Of a stretch of 64,000 nucleotides of DNA, positions 1 to 8,355 are shown piece after piece. A model generated the notes under the pieces. The model was given only the letters and a program-made list of their open reading frames with translations. It was not told where the DNA came from and ran no database searches. The number at the start of each line of letters is the position of its first letter. Position 1 is the first letter of the stretch. The stretch comes from Nocardia grenadensis NBRC 108939 (GTDB lineage Bacteria; Actinomycetota; Actinomycetes; Mycobacteriales; Mycobacteriaceae), in NCBI RefSeq assembly GCF_001613445.1, contig NZ_BDCJ01000006.1, positions 432,171 to 496,170 on the forward strand. The letters are read 5' to 3'. Both the position numbers and the translations under genes were made by a program.

Positions 1-2
1 TG

Positions 3-239
3 GATCTCCTCGACTCGGATGCACCCGACTCGGGCCAGGCACGGACACTTGCGGCCTTTGTTCAGCGCGCGCTTCCCACGGCTGCTGTTTCCTGGTACCC
101 GGATTATCCGGCCCGATGGGTAGCGCGCTTCCTCAGCAAACTCTCAGCGCTGATAGGCGACAGGTTTGCCCCACCTCTCGGTGGCCCGCTCCCCGGTCGC
201 ACTATCGGCTCGGACGATTCCGCCGCCGGACCGGCATGA
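3..239 (+). CDS. C-terminal end of an unidentified protein (cut by window edge)
   Basis: An open frame enters from the left edge and stops with TGA at 237-239, giving 78 residues. The composition is protein-like, with aromatic and aliphatic residues well mixed (for example AVSWYPDYPARWVARFLSKL), so I read it as the tail of a real plus-strand gene. No family is recognisable from this piece. It lies upstream of the ESX locus and could belong to it, but that is only a guess. Confidence 0.4.
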   Translation, partial: DLLDSDAPDSGQARTLAAFVQRALPTAAVSWYPDYPARWVARFLSKLSALIGDRFAPPLGGPLPGRTIGSDDSAAGPA

Positions 240-269
240 TCGCCGGCGCGTTGGTTCGCGTACACGAGC

Positions 270-675
270 ATGACAAATGGGGACGGGGTCGAACCTGATC
301 GCGTGCCGGCCCTCGCCGTCGAGATCCTTTCGGTGCAATCGGATCTCGTTCGCGCCGGGCGCCCGAATGGAAGATGCTCCGGCCGATCGTGATCATGCCC
401 TGGTCGGCGGCCGGTGTATCGGGGAACCCGGCGGACGGCAACGCCGAGTTCGATGGGGGCGGGTTCGGTCGCTGACGGGCAGGTATGCGATTGGAGGACA
501 GCGCCATCGAGGAATGCATCGTTGCCTGCGACGCCGTCGTCGGCGGCTCCACGTATTACGAGGACAGGTCGAGTTCCTCCGTCGTCGGCTTCCTACCACT
601 GGTTTGCCCGGGGCCGAACGCATGGGTGACGATGAACAGGGCAACCTGTCCGGTTTTCCGATGTTGCCGAGATAG
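270..675 (+). pseudogene. Degenerate gene remnant just upstream of the ESX substrate genes
   Basis: Protein-like text runs through three frames in succession. An ATG at 270 opens about 35 plausible residues (VEPDRVPALAVEILSVQSDL). The frame then shifts to one beginning near 374, which holds GNPADGNAEFDGG, is broken by an in-frame TGA at 473-475, and continues as RLEDSAIEECIVACDAVVGG. The last stretch resumes in a third frame and ends at 675. No single frame gives a convincing protein, and no recognised gene covers the stretch on the other strand. Two shifts plus a stop fit a decayed small helical protein, possibly ESX-related given the location. An alternative is coincidental coding-like composition in GC-rich spacer DNA. 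Confidence 0.35.
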
Positions 676-692
676 TCGAGGAGTCAGGACGT

Positions 693-2543
693 ATGGAAGA
701 CAACACCCCTTCCGGGCCGCCGACACCGGACCCACTGCCCATGCCCGGTAACCCTTGGCCGGAGCTCAAACGGCGGGCCACCCGGTCGAAGGACCCGTTG
801 ATGTTCGAGCAGCAGGCTGCCTACGAACTGGCGAAAGCGGCGGCGGAGACCATCACACAGCTGCGAACGCTGCAGTGGGGAACCCGTAGTCTCATGAATC
901 TGTCCCCGTTCTCCGATCTTCCCTCGGGTGAGGCTCTCGCCGCCAAGCTGTCCGACCGTGGTACGGAGATGTATCGAATAATTGATGCGCATCTGAGCAT
1001 TCTGCAGGACATGATGGACACCTTCATCGCCGCCGGGAAGCATTACGACGCGGGCGAGCAGGAGAACGAGGCGCTTTTCGACAAGGTCGAGACACGCTTC
1101 ATCGAAACCGATTATCCGACCTTCGATACCAAAGTGCCCGAGATAAAGGTCGACAAGGGCAAGATCTTCGGGGAAGTGGGGGACGTGTCGAAGCGGCTGC
1201 GGGAGAGTAACGATTTTCTACCATCGACTGTCTGGGGGGAGAGCAAGAGGCAGGAATGGAATCGGCTGTATCGGCTCGGCGATTATCTGAAGAGAAATTA
1301 TTCCGCCAAGCTGGCTGCCGAAGCTTCCGGCATATGGAAGTGGATGGGGGATCGTATTCAGCCGACGTTCACCGAACTGCTCAACCGGGTGGATTCGGTG
1401 ACCGCGGACCAGTGGTCGGGGCCGGGATCGGAAACTGCTGTCGCGGCGATCAAGCAGTACGCGGACGGAATAAAACCACTTCGTAAGAGTATGTATCTGG
1501 TCCAGGACAATTTGATCTATACAGCTGGCTGGCTGGGTAAGACCGCGGAGAACACGCCGCCGCAAGCAAAAAACCCGGCCGATAGCGACCCGAAACAGAC
1601 GGATTGGCTTCCGCTCTATCAGGACCTTTTCGGAAACTACTACACCAAAGGCGTCGAGCGGTCGGCCGCTCGGGTACCACCTCTTGTCTATCCGGATGCG
1701 TCGTTCAAGGCCCTACCGCCGCTGGGGAAAGTCACGAAGAAGGGAAAAAAGGTCGACCATACGTCCACCACGGGTCGGAATACGCCCCAATTGGCGACCG
1801 GCGCTCCCGATTCCGGGGGTGCCGTTCCGGATCTCGCTTCCAGCTCGGCCCCCTATTCCGGTGGGGGTGCGCCGGGACAGCCGGGACCCATGCCGGGCTA
1901 TCCGGGACCGGATCAGGCCGCGTCGCAGCGTGCCATAGATGCCGCCGCCGGTCGGCGGGATGCGGACTTGGCGGCCTACCAGCGAGACCAGCAGGCGGCA
2001 ATGCGGCAGCAGGCAGCACTGCAGCGGCAAGCCGCCGACCGAGCCGAACAACAGGCCCTGCAGCAGGCGGCGCAGCAGCAGGCCGCACAGGCCGCACAGG
2101 CCGCTCAGCAGGCATTGCAGGCCGGGCAACAAGCTGCGCAACAGCAGGCGGCCGCCGAGCGCCTCGCGGGTTTGCCCGGTGTGCCGTCGGTGCCGGGCGC
2201 CGGCCTGGATCCGAAAAGTGGCGCACCGAAACTCGGTGGTGGAATCTCCGGTTCGGGAGCTCCTGGTACTCCGCTGAACAGGGATCTGTCTCAAGCGGCG
2301 AAGCTGTTTCCACGCGCGAGTAGCCCCGTCACCGCGGCCGGGGCACCGATGGCGATGAGCAGGGCGGGGATGGCGCCGATGGCCGGAGCCCCTGGATCAC
2401 CGGGCGCGGCGGGTGCGGCCGGTAGAGGCGCCGGCGACGGCAACAATCAGCAGAGACGGCCGGCCTATCTCGAATCGGCCGATCACCTCGAGGAAGCGCT
2501 CGGTGAAGCGCCGCGTGTTGTCCGGCCGGTGGTCGAGAAATGA
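693..2543 (+). CDS. EspB-like / large helical type VII secretion substrate with Gln-Ala-rich tail
   Basis: 616 residues. Residues 35-150 look like a helical hairpin ending in AAGKHYDAGEQENEALF; Y118 and E122 form a YxxxE element in the place where ESX substrates carry the YxxxD/E export signal. Residues 150-330 are charged and helical. From about 350 the protein turns into low-complexity Pro/Gly/Ala, with a Gln-Ala-rich, probably coiled-coil stretch at about 412-490 and a Gly/Ala-rich end. There is no signal peptide or clear membrane segment. The start has a GAGGAG ribosome site ending about 9 bases before the ATG. The stop overlaps the espG start in ATGA, so the two are translationally coupled, which suggests this EspG serves this protein. 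The name EspB-like rests on architecture and context, not on sequence identity. Confidence 0.6.
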   Translation: MEDNTPSGPPTPDPLPMPGNPWPELKRRATRSKDPLMFEQQAAYELAKAAAETITQLRTLQWGTRSLMNLSPFSDLPSGEALAAKLSDRGTEMYRIIDAHLSILQDMMDTFIAAGKHYDAGEQENEALFDKVETRFIETDYPTFDTKVPEIKVDKGKIFGEVGDVSKRLRESNDFLPSTVWGESKRQEWNRLYRLGDYLKRNYSAKLAAEASGIWKWMGDRIQPTFTELLNRVDSVTADQWSGPGSETAVAAIKQYADGIKPLRKSMYLVQDNLIYTAGWLGKTAENTPPQAKNPADSDPKQTDWLPLYQDLFGNYYTKGVERSAARVPPLVYPDASFKALPPLGKVTKKGKKVDHTSTTGRNTPQLATGAPDSGGAVPDLASSSAPYSGGGAPGQPGPMPGYPGPDQAASQRAIDAAAGRRDADLAAYQRDQQAAMRQQAALQRQAADRAEQQALQQAAQQQAAQAAQAAQQALQAGQQAAQQQAAAERLAGLPGVPSVPGAGLDPKSGAPKLGGGISGSGAPGTPLNRDLSQAAKLFPRASSPVTAAGAPMAMSRAGMAPMAGAPGSPGAAGAAGRGAGDGNNQQRRPAYLESADHLEEALGEAPRVVRPVVEK

Positions 2544-3346
2544 ACCGTACGTGGCGTTTCACCGCCCTCGAGTTCGAGGCCCTGTGGTCTCGGTCGGGGC
2601 TGGACATTCCGCGTCCGTTCGTATTGGTCACCGACATCCCATACGAGGAGGACTACCAGCGCGAACTGCGGAGTATCCGGCAACGGTGGCGGTCCAACGA
2701 CGATCCGGCGTTCGACCGGATCTGCCGGGATGTGAACGAGCCGGACCTCAGCCTCGTGGTACGGGGAATCGACGGCCGGGATCCGCGGAACGCGCGCGGC
2801 ACCATCCGCATGCTGGGAGTCCGCCGGGAGGACCGCGGGTATCTGGTGGCCCAGTTGCCTGGTGAAACCGTCCACCACCCCGCCGGCTTCACCGTGACCG
2901 AATGCGATCCGCCTGCCCTGGCCGGTGCCGTAGTCGAATGTCTACCGAAAGTCGAGGCAGGGCGGCAGTCGCGGATCACCCTGCCGATGCCGCAGAGCGT
3001 CGATGAGATGGACCACAGCTACAGCGACTCGGGCGTGTGGGACTCTTTCGACGATGCAGGCCATGCCGCCGACCGGTTTCAGCGCGCGGTCCCATCGATG
3101 CTCGGGGCTATAGAGGTCTGCCAGGGGTTTTCACTCTACGGGCCGCGTGGCCGGGTGAGCTTCTGGTTGGAATGGCGTGACCTTCCCGACGATGGGAGAT
3201 ATGTGATCGGGTCGGCTCTCCCGCCTGTCGCCGAACCCGCGGATGCCAAACGTTTTACTGCCATGATCAATGTCGAGATCGCCGCCGTCATCCGGACCAT
3301 CCGAGATGAGCGGTCGGGCGCCGGGCTCCCGGCATCGCCACAGTGA
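2540..3346 (+). CDS. EspG-family ESX secretion chaperone (first copy)
   Basis: 268 residues. The opening (WRFTALEFEALWSRSGL) and the alternating strand/helix layout match the ESX secretion-associated EspG family, cytosolic chaperones that bind the tip of PPE-type proteins and hand them to the ESX machine. It overlaps the preceding substrate gene by 4 bp (ATGA). It is one of two EspG genes in this locus; the other follows PE/PPE at 7136. The two are quite different in sequence, which suggests different clients. Assignment to the family is fairly firm; the client is an inference from position. Confidence 0.75.
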   Translation: MNRTWRFTALEFEALWSRSGLDIPRPFVLVTDIPYEEDYQRELRSIRQRWRSNDDPAFDRICRDVNEPDLSLVVRGIDGRDPRNARGTIRMLGVRREDRGYLVAQLPGETVHHPAGFTVTECDPPALAGAVVECLPKVEAGRQSRITLPMPQSVDEMDHSYSDSGVWDSFDDAGHAADRFQRAVPSMLGAIEVCQGFSLYGPRGRVSFWLEWRDLPDDGRYVIGSALPPVAEPADAKRFTAMINVEIAAVIRTIRDERSGAGLPASPQ

Positions 3347-3483
3347 CAGGGCGGCAACAGTGGCTGATCGTATTCGGCGAGCAGCGACAGTGATAGAACA
3401 GCTGGACGGTCCCCAGATTTGGCGGGTCCTGCCTTCTGGCCCCGATTAAGCTATCTGAGCAGCATGAACAGATAAGGGATGCC

Positions 3484-3798
3484 ATGTGGTCCGTCACGTC
3501 GCGGAGCGGCTCGATCGAGATCGAGACAACCGAACAGGGATTGCCGATCGCTCTCACGATCGAGCGGGAGGAGCTGTCCCGGCCGCCCGGCGAGTTGGCT
3601 GCCGAGATCGTCAGACTGTGTAAGCGCTCGGCGAACCGGGCCGGCCTCGAACGCCGGGCGGAACTCGCGGCGGCGGGTCTGAGCAGTGAGATGCTCGCGT
3701 TGACCGGGCTGCCCAAACCGGAGGACGTCGCGCACCAGGAGTTGGTCGAGGAAGCCGAATACGATGTCGAACCGGAGAGTTGGATGAGGCCGGTATGA
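3484..3798 (+). CDS. EspD/EspH-like small ESX-associated protein
   Basis: 104 residues. It opens with a short beta-rich half (SIEIETTEQGLPIALTIE) followed by a helix with LAAEIVRLCKRSANRAGLER and ends in LPKPEDVAHQE. This pattern (a strand pair, then 'ASEI' helix, then a short 'GLP.PEE' tail) resembles the EspD/EspH (DUF2694-type) proteins of mycobacterial ESX-1 loci, which stabilise or accompany secreted Esp proteins. An AAGGGA ribosome site precedes the ATG. The stop overlaps the next gene in ATGA, so the two proteins are probably made together and may interact. Confidence 0.55.
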   Translation: MWSVTSRSGSIEIETTEQGLPIALTIEREELSRPPGELAAEIVRLCKRSANRAGLERRAELAAAGLSSEMLALTGLPKPEDVAHQELVEEAEYDVEPESWMRPV

Positions 3799-4094
3799 GC
3801 CGGGCGATGGACGAACTGGAGGCGCGGGCCGGCAACGCGCTGAACCGGTTACGTGACCTCACCGATCAGATGAAAGCGGTTCGGGTGCGGAAGGTCTCTC
3901 CGGACGGTGTGGTGACCGTGGAGGTCGACGGTAACGGGGCGATGTTGGATCTGGAATTGTCCGCGAGAACAGCGCAATTGTCGCCGAAGGAGTTCGAGCG
4001 GATTCTGGTGAGTACGGCAGCGGAGGCCGCGCGGTGCGCCTTCGCGGAGCGGGCCGAACTGGTCACCGCCTTCAATCGAGGAAATTCGGAGTGA
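3795..4094 (+). CDS. YbaB/EbfC-fold protein (EspL-like)
   Basis: 99 residues. Helix (MDELEARAGNALNRLRDL), then a three-strand sheet (VRVRKVSPDGVVTVEVDGNG), then a helix-rich end: the YbaB/EbfC fold. EspL of ESX-1 is the mycobacterial member found in ESX loci, where it helps stabilise Esp substrates. ATG at 3795 is chosen because it overlaps the upstream stop in ATGA; an upstream TTG at 3780 in the same frame would add five residues. Pairing with the EspD/H-like gene suggests a joint chaperone or scaffold role. DNA binding, known for some YbaB proteins, cannot be judged here. Confidence 0.65.
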   Translation: MSRAMDELEARAGNALNRLRDLTDQMKAVRVRKVSPDGVVTVEVDGNGAMLDLELSARTAQLSPKEFERILVSTAAEAARCAFAERAELVTAFNRGNSE

Positions 4095-4219
4095 ACGGAG
4101 CGCATATGGGCGATCGAGGGCGGTTCCGGTTGTGCCTTGTGAAACACCGTTGTACGACGAACCGCATGCTGCGGTAGGTTCGCGTCGGTTCAATTAACTT
4201 CTGGCAGAGCAGGTTTGCG
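4095..4219 (+). promoter_or_regulatory. Leader/promoter region before the EspC-like operon
   Basis: A 125-bp gap separates the YbaB gene from the next gene set. It contains TTGTAC near 4153 and a TAGGTT (TANNNT-type -10) near 4176, with a 19-bp spacer, longer than ideal. Low GC around AATTAAC at about 4192 also marks it as non-coding. A separate transcript for the secreted-protein cluster (EspC-like to EspG) may start here. Confidence 0.25.
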
Positions 4220-4537
4220 ATGAATCATCTTTCAGTCACCTCTGACGCGATCCGCGGCTACGCGGATGCGTCGGCGACGATGGCCGCTGATGTGGTTGTT
4301 GCCGGCGCGACCAACCAGGCCGCCACGCTCGCTGCCGCGATACCGGTGTTCGGTGTGATCGGCCAGGATTTCCTGGCGGCTTTCGTGGTCGCTCAAGCCA
4401 ACAACCTGTCCTCGGTCGCCGAACTGGCGTACGTGCACGGAATGACGGCGGTCGCCGCGCACGAGAGCGCGGCTCTCTACGACGCCACCGAGGCGGCCGC
4501 AGTGACCGATTTCGTTACGGTCAGCAAAGAGATATGA
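4220..4537 (+). CDS. EspC-like type VII secretion target (WXG100-like)
   Basis: 105 residues, all helical, forming a predicted two-helix hairpin. Near the C-terminus is ALYDATEAAAV, where Y87 and E91 make the YxxxD/E export motif. Length and layout match the EspC/EspF-type 'type VII secretion target' family rather than true WXG100 proteins, since no WxG turn is visible. Its stop overlaps the next gene in ATGA. EspC in M. tuberculosis is co-secreted with EspA and encoded next to it, which fits the larger partner gene downstream here. Family call is fairly good; partnership is inferred from the overlap. Confidence 0.65.
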   Translation: MNHLSVTSDAIRGYADASATMAADVVVAGATNQAATLAAAIPVFGVIGQDFLAAFVVAQANNLSSVAELAYVHGMTAVAAHESAALYDATEAAAVTDFVTVSKEI

Positions 4538-5811
4538 CCCCACCGATCGACCAGTCGGTACTGGATCTGCTGCGTCAGAGCGCGGCCGGCCCCGCGCTCG
4601 ATCGGCCGGTGAACGATGTCCTGAGAGATATGGGATTGCCTGCGCTGCCCGAGATCTCGGGTTTGCCGCCGCTACCGGAGATGCCGCCACTACCGGTCAT
4701 CGATCTGTCCCTGCTCGCCAAACCGCTCACCGATCTCGCCGCCGGTTTCGGCACCGGGCAGCTGCCCTTCGCGAGCGGTGTCGGAGCCCCGGACACCGAT
4801 CCCGCGCAGGTTCTTTCACAGGTGTCCACCGTGGTGCAGACGGCGATGACTGTCGGTTCCTCCGCGCTTCAGGTCGCGATGATGCTGTGGCAGGGGATGG
4901 GTGCCTCGGCCGCGGCGGACAAGGCAGGTCAGGCGGCCGCGGACGGAGCGGCCGTATCCGCGCAGAGCGCGCAGACCTCGCTCGGAGTCACGGCGGCGGC
5001 GGGCAGCGTATTCCAGGGCGCGACGCTGATGGCGGCGATCATCGCGAAATTCATGGCCTCGGTCACCGCGGCGGCACCGTTTCTCACCACCGGTGCCGGA
5101 CAGGTTTTCTTGATGGCGATGACCACCGAGACGATGGCCGAGGCGCTGGCGGTTGTCGCCAAGACGCGGGGTGAACTCACCGTGCACAGCGGGGCCATGA
5201 CCGCGACCGGAACCAAGATACCGGTCACCGGAGCGCCCAAGAATGTGGACCCGAGCCAGACCATCTCGCAATTGATGCAGCTCGTCCAACCGTTGACCCA
5301 ACTGGCGACCACGGGCGGTCAGGCGCTGCAAGCCGCGCAGACCGCGTTGAATCCACCGAAGTCCACTGTCGAACGAGACAGGGAACCGGGCGGAGCGCGT
5401 CTCGAAGGTGGGGGCGCTGTGCCCGCGGGCGCGGTCGGCGGGATGGCCGCGGGGGCCGGTGGCCCCGCTCGTCAGCTGGCTTCGTGGTCCGGTGCCCGGC
5501 CGGGCGGATCCCTTGGACCGGCGGGTATGAGTGTGCCCGGCGCCGAGCCGGCGGCGTCCACCCCGGCCTCGGCCGTACGCGGCGCGAGCTCCGGCCCGAG
5601 CGTCATGCCGATGGGCGGTAACGCGGCCGCGGCCGCGGCGCGCTCGGGCGAACAATCGGCCGACGGACTGCGCGGGCTGCTGGTCACCGAGCAGCACGGC
5701 AACGAAGTAGTGGGCGATCTGGAAGGCGCGTCGCTGCCGGTGGTCGGCGCCGCCGAACAGGTATCGCAACGGCTGGATTCCGATTCGCCGGACAAGTCGC
5801 TCATCCTCTGA
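4534..5811 (+). CDS. Large hydrophobic secreted-type protein, possible EspA/EspE-like partner of the EspC-like protein
   Basis: 425 residues. Pro/Leu-rich N-terminus (about 25-65), then an Ala/Met-rich helical core at about 95-240 containing a hydrophobic stretch (TLMAAIIAKFMASVTAAAPF, about 165-185), then a low-complexity Gly/Ala/Pro tail to the end. No cleavable signal peptide and no YxxxD/E is obvious, so if secreted it probably travels with the translationally coupled EspC-like protein, as EspA does with EspC. I could not match it securely to EspA, EspE or a PPE core. A membrane-associated role within the locus is an alternative. Confidence 0.45.
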   Translation: MTPPIDQSVLDLLRQSAAGPALDRPVNDVLRDMGLPALPEISGLPPLPEMPPLPVIDLSLLAKPLTDLAAGFGTGQLPFASGVGAPDTDPAQVLSQVSTVVQTAMTVGSSALQVAMMLWQGMGASAAADKAGQAAADGAAVSAQSAQTSLGVTAAAGSVFQGATLMAAIIAKFMASVTAAAPFLTTGAGQVFLMAMTTETMAEALAVVAKTRGELTVHSGAMTATGTKIPVTGAPKNVDPSQTISQLMQLVQPLTQLATTGGQALQAAQTALNPPKSTVERDREPGGARLEGGGAVPAGAVGGMAAGAGGPARQLASWSGARPGGSLGPAGMSVPGAEPAASTPASAVRGASSGPSVMPMGGNAAAAAARSGEQSADGLRGLLVTEQHGNEVVGDLEGASLPVVGAAEQVSQRLDSDSPDKSLIL

Positions 5812-5823
5812 CAGGAGCAGGTC

Positions 5824-6120
5824 ATGGAAATCGAACCGACCCGGGCACACAGAGCGGCGGCCGCGTTGGACACTCTCGCGGCCCGGTTGGAGACCGACCT
5901 GGATCGGTTGATCCCCGCTCTCGCGGTCGATCCCGCGGGAACGGACGAAGTGTCGGTACGTGCGGCCGAAACCCTGCGCGGCGTCGCGTCCTCCTATGAC
6001 GACGCCGCGACCGCCGGGGTGCTGGAGATCCGGAAGTTGGCCGCCGCCCTGCGTTCCCATACCGATGCGCTGGTTCGGATGGACGAAGAGAACGCCACCG
6101 ACATCATGGCAGCGAGATAG
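5824..6120 (+). CDS. PE-family protein
   Basis: 98 residues, two helices and little else. AAAALDTLAARLETDL, then PAGTDEVSVRAAETLRG, then LRSHTDALVRMDEENA correspond to the PE domain. PE proteins pair with PPE partners, bind EspG through the PPE, and leave through ESX. The position where mycobacterial PE proteins usually show a Tyr of the YxxxD/E signal reads VRMDEEN, so the Tyr is absent. An AGGAG ribosome site lies about 6 bases before the ATG. It sits 15 bp upstream of the PPE gene, the usual PE-PPE arrangement. Confidence 0.75.
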   Translation: MEIEPTRAHRAAAALDTLAARLETDLDRLIPALAVDPAGTDEVSVRAAETLRGVASSYDDAATAGVLEIRKLAAALRSHTDALVRMDEENATDIMAAR

Positions 6121-6135
6121 CGGCGAGGCATACCA

Positions 6136-7110
6136 ATGGTCGAACCACCGGTAATCGGATTCACCGGTGTCGTCTGGCCCGCCAGACCCACCGAACAGTT
6201 GTCCCGTGACCTGACCACGGGCCCCGGAGCCGCGCCGATGGCCGAGGCGAGTAGGGCATGGACGCAGCTGGCCGCGACATTCGGAGCCGCCGTCATCGAG
6301 TACGAGCAGATAATGATCGGACTTCGGGAGTCGTGGCGGTCACCGGAGAGCGAAGCGGTACTCGAGCGGATCACCGGGTTGCGTGATTGGCTCGTCGACG
6401 CGGCGGCGGCCGCGGGCCGCAACGCCGGACACGCCGGTGGTCATGCCGTCGCCTATGAGGTCGCCAGGCTCGCGATGCCGCATATCGCCGAGGTGGCCGC
6501 GTTGGAGGACCTGAAACAAAGCGTCGAGCATGCGGGCGCCGCGCTCGGCGCGCCTCTTGTCGCGGTGGCGGCGCAGGTGGACGGCGAACAGAGCCTCGCA
6601 CGGGCGAACGCGGCACGGGTGATGCAGAGCTACGAGTCGGCCACGACCTCCCTGGCCGATCCCTGGACACAGCAGCGTCCGCCGGTCATCGCGACGAGTG
6701 CCGCGCTGGAAGCCGAACAGAGCACGGCGCGGGCGACTGCATCGGTCGTCGGGCCCGCCACCGCGGGCGGCCGATTCGCGGTCCTCCCGGGTCGTGCGGC
6801 CTCGCGCGCGAAAGTCGCGTACCGGGCTCGAACCGTCGCCCAGTCGGTATCCGCGCCGGAAGTCGTGCCGGCGAAATCGCTCGCGGCGTCGAGCGACAGC
6901 GCCGCGAGCCGGATGTCCCCGGGCGGTATGGGACCTGCGGCGGGTGCGCTCGGTGCCCTCGGTGACGGCGACCGTGTGGGCCGCGCCGGCGCCGCCGGCA
7001 CCCCGCGGCCGGGTGCGGCACTGAACCTGGAGGCGGGGTTCGACGCGGCACCACCGGTTCTCGGCGCCGCCGAGCGTATGTCGGCGCCGCAAGCCGAGGC
7101 ACGGCCGTGA
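6136..7110 (+). CDS. PPE-family protein (variant PTE signature)
   Basis: 324 residues. The N-terminal 180 residues match the PPE fold: VWPARPTEQLSRDL, a WTQLAATFGAAVIEYEQ helix, RESWRSPES, and a long helix LRDWLVDAAAAAGRNA. Residues 18-20 read P-T-E where mycobacterial proteins read P-P-E. Residues 180-324 are Ala/Gly/Pro-rich and variable. It would form a helical bundle with the PE protein encoded just upstream, and the EspG encoded 25 bp downstream is the obvious chaperone. Its length is short for a PPE, with no MPTR or SVP repeats seen. Confidence 0.75.
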   Translation: MVEPPVIGFTGVVWPARPTEQLSRDLTTGPGAAPMAEASRAWTQLAATFGAAVIEYEQIMIGLRESWRSPESEAVLERITGLRDWLVDAAAAAGRNAGHAGGHAVAYEVARLAMPHIAEVAALEDLKQSVEHAGAALGAPLVAVAAQVDGEQSLARANAARVMQSYESATTSLADPWTQQRPPVIATSAALEAEQSTARATASVVGPATAGGRFAVLPGRAASRAKVAYRARTVAQSVSAPEVVPAKSLAASSDSAASRMSPGGMGPAAGALGALGDGDRVGRAGAAGTPRPGAALNLEAGFDAAPPVLGAAERMSAPQAEARP

Positions 7111-7135
7111 TACCGCCGGAATACTGGAGCCCGGT

Positions 7136-7927
7136 ATGCCGACTGTGACCAATGACGGTCTGCTCGCTGTATCCGAACTGCTCGGTATCCAAGCCCTACC
7201 GTTTGTCCTCGGGGTGGGTCCGCGACAGGATACGGTCGAGGCGTGGCACGCGGCTCGGCAGGAGGCCTACGGCGAATTGCGTGCCGCCGGATTGATCGAC
7301 ACCTACGACGAGGTGGAAACAGAGCTGGCCACCGCGGTACGGGTGCTGGCGCAGCCGGACCGGGAGCTGGTAGCGCGGATCCACACCGAAACCGGCACGA
7401 TCCGGGTATGCCTGGCACGTCGCGGATTCGAGCACGCGTGGGCCACTCGAAGCGGCTCCGTCTTCGATATCCGTACGGTCTGGGCGGATGAGAACGGGGC
7501 GGTGCTGGCCCGCCCGTTGCTGAAAGTTCTCGGGCCATGTAGTCCAGCGCCTGTCGCCGGATTCAGTGCCCTCGCCGATGAACTGTGCGTGCGGTTCGAC
7601 GGAGCGAAGACCTCGAGCGACTTCGCCCAGGCGCTGTACACCTTGGGTGTCGCCGACCAAGGGGACGCGATCGAATTCGGGCTCGCCATGTCGACGTGTC
7701 ACGCGCACGCCGAGATCGTCGCCTACGCCCATCGCGACGGGGTGACCACACAATCGTCCGGAGCGGTCGCGGTATACGACACCTCGCGAGGCCGAATCGT
7801 GGCCGGCCCCGGCACCGACACGGACCTGCGGGTCTGGTCCACCTTCACATCGGGTTCCGACCACCGGATCGGGCAGGCCGTCTCCGGGCTGATCGAATCG
7901 CTGCCCGGAGGAAGGTGGATGCCCTAG
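7136..7927 (+). CDS. espG: EspG-family ESX secretion chaperone (second copy)
   Basis: 263 residues. LLAVSELLGIQALPFVLGVG at the start, RELRAAGLID-like text, LATAVRVLAQPDRELVARI, and a C-terminal helix ending in IGQAVSGLIESLPGG match EspG. It follows PPE directly, with a GGAG site before the ATG, so it most likely binds this PE/PPE dimer and delivers it to the ESX translocase. This is the canonical PE-PPE-EspG-Esx order of mycobacterial ESX-1, -3 and -5 in shortened form. Confidence 0.8.
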   Translation: MPTVTNDGLLAVSELLGIQALPFVLGVGPRQDTVEAWHAARQEAYGELRAAGLIDTYDEVETELATAVRVLAQPDRELVARIHTETGTIRVCLARRGFEHAWATRSGSVFDIRTVWADENGAVLARPLLKVLGPCSPAPVAGFSALADELCVRFDGAKTSSDFAQALYTLGVADQGDAIEFGLAMSTCHAHAEIVAYAHRDGVTTQSSGAVAVYDTSRGRIVAGPGTDTDLRVWSTFTSGSDHRIGQAVSGLIESLPGGRWMP

Positions 7928-7961
7928 CTCGCACGTCGACGAGGGCCGGCCGTGCGCGAGC
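7927..7961 (+). terminator. Imperfect hairpin between espG and the esx pair
   Basis: GCTCGCAC and GTGCGCGAGC can pair with a 2-nt bulge around a 17-nt loop, starting on the last base of the espG stop codon. No T-run follows. It may be a partial terminator or RNA-processing site that sets esx levels apart from the upstream genes. Confidence 0.35.
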
Positions 7962-8017
7962 TTCTCGATATCAACTCGATACACCGTGAACAGAACTGAC
8001 GAGGAAAGGTCTACAGA

Positions 8018-8323
8018 ATGAGCGAATCAAGCAAGGTCAGTCTCGACGATGCCGCCGCCGCGGATGTGGTGAACGACTTCATGACAGCCGTCGGGGAAAT
8101 CAAGAAGACTATTTCGAATATCGGCACCGATATCGAGGCCGCAAAGCCCGGTTGGCAGGGTGATGCCAGTACCGCGTGCGCCAAGAAGGCCGTCGAATGG
8201 CAGGACGAAGGTGATCGCCTGAACGCCAAACTCGATCATATGACGTCGCTGCTCTTCGAGGGCGGTAAGACCAAGAACGAGGTCGACGCCGGTAACGTCG
8301 ACTCCTTCACCAATCTGGTCTAG
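8018..8323 (+). CDS. esxB: WXG100 protein, EsxB (CFP-10)-like
   Basis: 101 residues forming a helix-turn-helix. The turn carries PGWQGDAS, with W46-x-G48 the WXG motif. EsxB-type proteins pair with an EsxA-type partner and carry the C-terminal signal read by EccC. Here the C-terminus (EGGKTKNEVDAGNVDSF) lacks a Tyr, so the usual YxxxD/E signal is missing or altered. GAGGAAAGG precedes the start. The partner gene lies 32 bp downstream. Which of the pair is the functional EsxB cannot be settled by sequence alone. Confidence 0.8.
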   Translation: MSESSKVSLDDAAAADVVNDFMTAVGEIKKTISNIGTDIEAAKPGWQGDASTACAKKAVEWQDEGDRLNAKLDHMTSLLFEGGKTKNEVDAGNVDSFTNLV

Positions 8324-8355
8324 TCGACCCCACCTCATCCCTGAAAGGACCGGAT

